Assembly: GCA_913052435.1 (NCBI GenBank)
Contig: CAJXDV010000035.1
Location: forward strand, 1 to 9,168
DNA length: 9,168 nucleotides
Source: an uncultured Pelagibacteraceae bacterium
Lineage (GTDB): Bacteria > Pseudomonadota > Alphaproteobacteria > Pelagibacterales > Pelagibacteraceae
Direction of reading: 5' to 3'
The notes beneath the pieces are model-generated. The model searched no databases. It was not told the DNA's origin and worked only from the letters and a program-made list of their open reading frames with translations. Below are positions 6,900 through 9,168 of this stretch, in pieces (within the stretch, counting starts at the first letter, position 1; the number at the start of each line of letters is the position of its first letter). A program made the translations under genes and the position numbers.

Positions 6900-7271
6900 A
6901 TGACAAAAAAAAACCAAGATTTAACTCCTGAGCAGAAATTAATATTATTTGAAGAAGGAACCGAACTTAAGGACTCTAGTAAACTAAATCATGAAAAAAG
7001 AGAAGGAACATATTATTGTGCAAACTGTGATGTAAAATTATTTGATTCAAAAAAAAAATATGAGAGTGGGTCTGGCTGGCCATCGTTCTATGAGTCTTTA
7101 CCAGATGTTTTTGAAACAAAAACTGATTATCATTTAGGATATGCTAGAAAAGAATATCATTGTAAAAATTGTGGCGGTCATCATGGTCATATTTTTGACG
7201 ATGGTCCAGAACCTACGGGAAAAAGATATTGTAACAATGGAGTTTGTTTAATATTCAAACCTAAAAGTTAG
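6900..7271 (+). CDS. msrB: Peptide-methionine (R)-S-oxide reductase MsrB
   Basis: This 123-residue, single-domain MsrB repairs the R form of methionine sulfoxide in proteins. The structural zinc site is complete: Cys40/Cys43 in YYCANC and Cys88/Cys91 in YHCKNC. The substrate pocket has SGSGWPSFY (56-64) and GHHGHIFDDGP (93-103). The catalytic Cys111 lies in KRYCNNG. The usual resolving cysteine in the SGCGWPS motif is replaced by Ser58. A non-standard Cys116, five residues after the catalytic one, could take over that role, or reduction could go directly through thioredoxin or glutaredoxin. There is no signal peptide, so the enzyme is cytoplasmic. The start is ATG without a clear Shine-Dalgarno, 34 bp after the dehydrogenase, and the gene may be the last of that transcript. 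Confidence 0.95.
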   Translation: MTKKNQDLTPEQKLILFEEGTELKDSSKLNHEKREGTYYCANCDVKLFDSKKKYESGSGWPSFYESLPDVFETKTDYHLGYARKEYHCKNCGGHHGHIFDDGPEPTGKRYCNNGVCLIFKPKS

Positions 7272-7272
7272 A

Positions 7273-7290
7273 ATTTTGTTTAAACAAAAT
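7273..7290. repeat. 18-bp perfect palindrome just after msrB
   Basis: ATTTTGTTTAAACAAAAT is its own reverse complement and begins one base after the msrB stop codon. It could fold as a short hairpin at the 3' end of the transcript. No T-run follows (CTATAAATAAAG), so it is not a standard intrinsic terminator; it may protect the mRNA end or be chance in AT-rich DNA. Confidence 0.4.
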
Positions 7291-7485
7291 CTATAAATAA
7301 AGCATAAGTTAAGAAAAAAATTACTTGAGCAATATGATTTGAAATTCAACCAATAACAAATAATAATTGAATTAAATCAATTTTATTAAGTATGGTAAGC
7401 TCTATATTGATTTTTATTGAAATATTATGTTGAATTTTACAATATTGCATATTGTAATATTTTGAGTTCTGTGGCATTAAAATGT
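7291..7485 (+). promoter_or_regulatory. Non-coding region before the surface-protein genes, with inverted repeats
   Basis: No gene is seen here. The frame of the next gene stays open upstream to a TTG at 7417, but that stretch does not look coding. Two inverted repeats stand out. AATTGA-6 bp-TCAATT lies at 7365-7382. TTACAATAT-TGC-ATATTGTAA lies at 7437-7457, 28 bases before the chosen ATG. TTGAAA at 7417-7422 with TACAAT at 7438-7443 (15 bp apart) is a possible but sub-optimal promoter, whose -10 box would lie in the left arm of the second repeat, where a repressor would block it. This is the longest stretch without a gene in the window, and a promoter for the two-gene surface operon is expected in it. 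Confidence 0.35.
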
Positions 7486-8301
7486 ATGAATTTATTGTTT
7501 AAAATTTTTTTAGTCATTATTTTATCCATTTCTCATTCATATTCTGATGTTAATTTGAATTTTTTGCCAGGTGAAGGATATACCGAGACAAGCATTGATT
7601 TGAGAGAGAACAACAAGCCAGATTTTAGTATTCTGGCTGTTAGGGAATTAAAAGAATTAGATAACGGAAATTACTTCACGCAATTTTCTTTATTCAATAC
7701 AGAACAAAACAATGATGAAAGAATTGTTGGAAATTTAGGTTTTGGAAAAAGAACTTTAAGTGATGATAATTTCATGATGACAGGAGTAAACTTTTTTCTA
7801 GATTATGATGACCATGGAAACGCTAGAACAAGCTTAGGAGCTGAAGCTAGAAATGCAGTATTAGAATTTACAGCAAATTATTATACAGGCATAGATAGTG
7901 GCGCAGATGAAAAAGTTTTAGATGGGTATGATTTGAGATTGGCTTCACAGATACCTTACTTGCATTGGGCAAAGGGATTTTTGAACACCTATCAGTGGAA
8001 AGGTGTAGATAGAGATGATATTGAAGGAATGAAATTAGGGTCGGAGTTATTTTTAACACCAAATTTAAATTTAGAATTGGCTTTTGATGACAAAGATAAA
8101 GCCGGTTTAGAAGATGAATGGTATGCTAAGATAATGTTTGTGCATCCAGCAAGAGAAGGGCCAACCGCAATAGATGGAATAAGTGATACCATGTGGAAGG
8201 AAGAAAAAGATATGTCAGGCGAACTTTTATCTAAAGTTCAAAGAAATAATAAAATTATGATCGAGTTTAAAGGAACATCAACTATTTCAAGGACAGATTA
8301 A
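7486..8301 (+). CDS. Stand-alone inverse-autotransporter (intimin/invasin-type) beta-barrel protein
   Basis: From the ATG at 7486 the protein has 271 residues, and a clean signal peptide starts at residue 1 (hydrophobic 2-16, likely cleavage after SHSYS). In-frame upstream starts (TTG 7417, GTG 7471) would put about 20 extra residues before it, so the ATG is preferred. The mature part matches the inverse-autotransporter beta domain: NLGFGKR (83-89), VNFFLDYDDHGNARTSLGAE (101-120), ANYYTG (130-135), and LDGYDLRLASQIPYLHWAKG (145-164), then NTYQWKG and alternating strands. It ends with KVQRNNKIMIEFKG (250-263), which resembles the segment just after the barrel in intimins. There the passenger would normally begin, but only eight more residues follow. 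So it is a barrel of about normal size without Ig-like or lectin domains, expected in the outer membrane. The next gene starts on the last base of its stop codon. Confidence 0.82.
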   Translation: MNLLFKIFLVIILSISHSYSDVNLNFLPGEGYTETSIDLRENNKPDFSILAVRELKELDNGNYFTQFSLFNTEQNNDERIVGNLGFGKRTLSDDNFMMTGVNFFLDYDDHGNARTSLGAEARNAVLEFTANYYTGIDSGADEKVLDGYDLRLASQIPYLHWAKGFLNTYQWKGVDRDDIEGMKLGSELFLTPNLNLELAFDDKDKAGLEDEWYAKIMFVHPAREGPTAIDGISDTMWKEEKDMSGELLSKVQRNNKIMIEFKGTSTISRTD

Positions 8302-9062
8302 TGAAAAGATTTTTTGCATTTATTGTTTTAGTTAAATTATTATTTGTATTGTTTATTGCCAATTCAAATGCTGCTACAGTAAAAGGAGCAGCAAGTGTAT
8401 ATAAAATTACAATGACAAAATTAGAAATGTGTACCGCCAGCACAGGTGTTACCAACTGTGATGGAGCTGTTGTTATTGGAAGTGGCACACAAGTAATTGA
8501 TATTGCAGCTGTGGATGCAGGTGCAGTAGCAGGAACATATGGTGATGTAGCACTTTTACCACTTGGAACAACATACACTCACATGAGAGTTACAGTTCTT
8601 AGAAAATTTACTGTAAAAACAGCAGCAGCTATTGATACTGCCGCAACTCCAGATGCTTGTGTTACACAAGCTGCAACAGATACATTGTACGGGGATACTG
8701 AAGCAGCGAGAAAATTTACTCATGCGATTACAGTTGCTGATGATGGAACTGCAGCAGAAATGAATCTTTATTTAACAAATGATAGCTTCACAATTTGTAC
8801 AAATGCTACTTGTGGCACGACAAGTTCAAGTACAAATGATTACTCAAGCCCTACATATGCGACTTATATGGAAGGTCATGATGCTGACACTGGTACAGAA
8901 CATATAATGATTTTTGCACTTACAAGTCCTTATACTGTTACGATGATTCCACCAACGGTAACTATTTCTTTTGGAACTCAAGAAGCTATTGGTGCTTCGA
9001 ATGTTGGTTCCAGATGTATGATGATTGCTTTTGAACCTGTATGCACAATTACGATTAAATAA
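8301..9062 (+). CDS. Secreted Ala/Thr-rich protein of unknown family, coupled to the beta-barrel gene
   Basis: The 253-residue protein starts at an ATG sharing one base with the preceding stop (TAATG), a typical translational-coupling arrangement. Residues 1-24 are a signal peptide with cleavage likely in NSNA^ATV. The mature protein is rich in Ala, Thr, Val and Gly and poor in Lys compared with its neighbours. It has seven cysteines (44, 53, 120, 166, 171, 239, 248), several in close pairs that could form disulfides in the periplasm or outside the cell. Alternating hydrophobic stretches (for example the TVTMIPPTVTISFG region, 212-225, and the C-terminal CTITIK) suggest an all-beta fold. I do not recognise a characterised family. 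Being coupled to the passenger-less barrel, it may be exported or displayed with it; this is inference. Confidence 0.75.
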   Translation: MKRFFAFIVLVKLLFVLFIANSNAATVKGAASVYKITMTKLEMCTASTGVTNCDGAVVIGSGTQVIDIAAVDAGAVAGTYGDVALLPLGTTYTHMRVTVLRKFTVKTAAAIDTAATPDACVTQAATDTLYGDTEAARKFTHAITVADDGTAAEMNLYLTNDSFTICTNATCGTTSSSTNDYSSPTYATYMEGHDADTGTEHIMIFALTSPYTVTMIPPTVTISFGTQEAIGASNVGSRCMMIAFEPVCTITIK

Positions 9063-9064
9063 AG

Positions 9065-9168
9065 TTATTTTATCAAATTATCAAGCTCACCTTTTTTTTC
9101 TAGATCTCTTAATTCTTCGTAACCACCAATATGAGATTCATTGAAAAAGATTTGAGGAATAGTTTTTC
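9065..9168 (-). CDS. grxC: Glutaredoxin (GrxC-like), C-terminal part, cut by window edge
   Basis: Read on the - strand, the frame is open from the window edge to a TAA at 9067-9065 and gives the last 33 residues of a thioredoxin-fold protein. It starts with KTIPQIFFNESHIGGYEEL. TIPQIF contains the cis-proline of glutaredoxins, and HIGGYEEL is the glutathione-binding GG(S/Y)DDL element of Grx3. The tail LEKKGELDNLIK matches the last helix. The CPxC active site lies outside the window. Grx3-type proteins reduce disulfides and glutathione adducts in the cytoplasm. The gene converges on the secreted-protein gene with only 2 bp between the two stops, leaving no room for a terminator outside coding sequence. 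Confidence 0.88.
   Translation of the reverse strand, partial: KTIPQIFFNESHIGGYEELRDLEKKGELDNLIK

Noticed and set aside
7417..7485. Longer version of the barrel protein starting at TTG 7417
   Set aside because: It would add 23 non-conserved residues in front of a normal signal peptide and would make the inverted repeat at 7437-7457 coding; the ATG at 7486 gives a standard secretory N-terminus.
7868..8192. Two short - strand frames inside the beta-barrel gene
   Set aside because: They overlap each other and lie in the part of the barrel gene with the best family motifs; no start signals are visible.
8282..8578. Open frame on the - strand at the start of the secreted-protein gene
   Set aside because: It is the antisense of an Ala/Thr-rich coding region with a clear signal peptide; the mirror frame is Ala/Pro/Thr-rich by composition only.
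1..9168. CRISPR arrays, tRNA/rRNA genes, insertion sequences, phage or integrase genes
   Set aside because: No regularly spaced direct repeats, cloverleaf-like sequences, transposase or integrase motifs, or terminal inverted repeats with target duplications were seen.

Overview
The window is AT-rich throughout. Its codon use is Lys/Asn/Ile-heavy, its intergenic gaps are very short, and several gene pairs overlap or nearly abut. This style, together with the gene set (Amt fused to a SpoIIE-type phosphatase, a DadA-like oxidase, a glutaredoxin), points to a streamlined marine alphaproteobacterium of the SAR11/Pelagibacterales type. That assignment is inferred from style and gene content; there is no rRNA marker. 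All complete genes are on the + strand. Only a partial glutaredoxin at the right edge is on the - strand.

Left block (1-2947), ammonium sensing and uptake. The window opens inside the C-terminal end of a SpoIIE/RsbU-type PP2C phosphatase domain. After a 95-bp gap containing a 38-bp near-perfect palindrome comes a small secreted HMA-fold protein with an MxCxxC metal motif. Eighteen bp further on is a 761-residue fusion of a complete Amt ammonium channel to a HAMP-like linker and an intact PP2C phosphatase domain. The truncated first gene is clearly paralogous to the end of this fusion, so two related phosphatase genes flank the metal-binding protein. This is one of the two most unusual arrangements in the window.

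Middle block (3036-7271), amino-acid/keto-acid metabolism. A DadA-like FAD oxidoreductase, an Asp/Glu-type racemase, an EamA/DMT transporter and a D-2-hydroxyacid dehydrogenase follow each other with gaps of 41 and 5 bp and an 8-bp overlap, so they are probably co-transcribed. A methionine sulfoxide reductase B follows 34 bp later. Together they suggest handling of D-amino acids (racemisation, oxidation to 2-oxo acids, reduction of oxo acids) plus membrane transport; the actual substrate cannot be read from the sequence.

Right block (7272-9168), cell surface. A roughly 200-bp non-coding stretch with inverted repeats precedes a 271-residue protein that looks like a free-standing inverse-autotransporter (intimin/invasin-type) beta-barrel with no passenger. 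Its stop codon overlaps by one base the start of a secreted, Ala/Thr-rich, cysteine-containing protein of unknown family. The pair could be a split version of an inverse autotransporter, with barrel and secreted partner on separate polypeptides. The window ends in the C-terminal third of a glutaredoxin-3-like gene on the opposite strand, whose stop lies 2 bp from the stop of the secreted protein.
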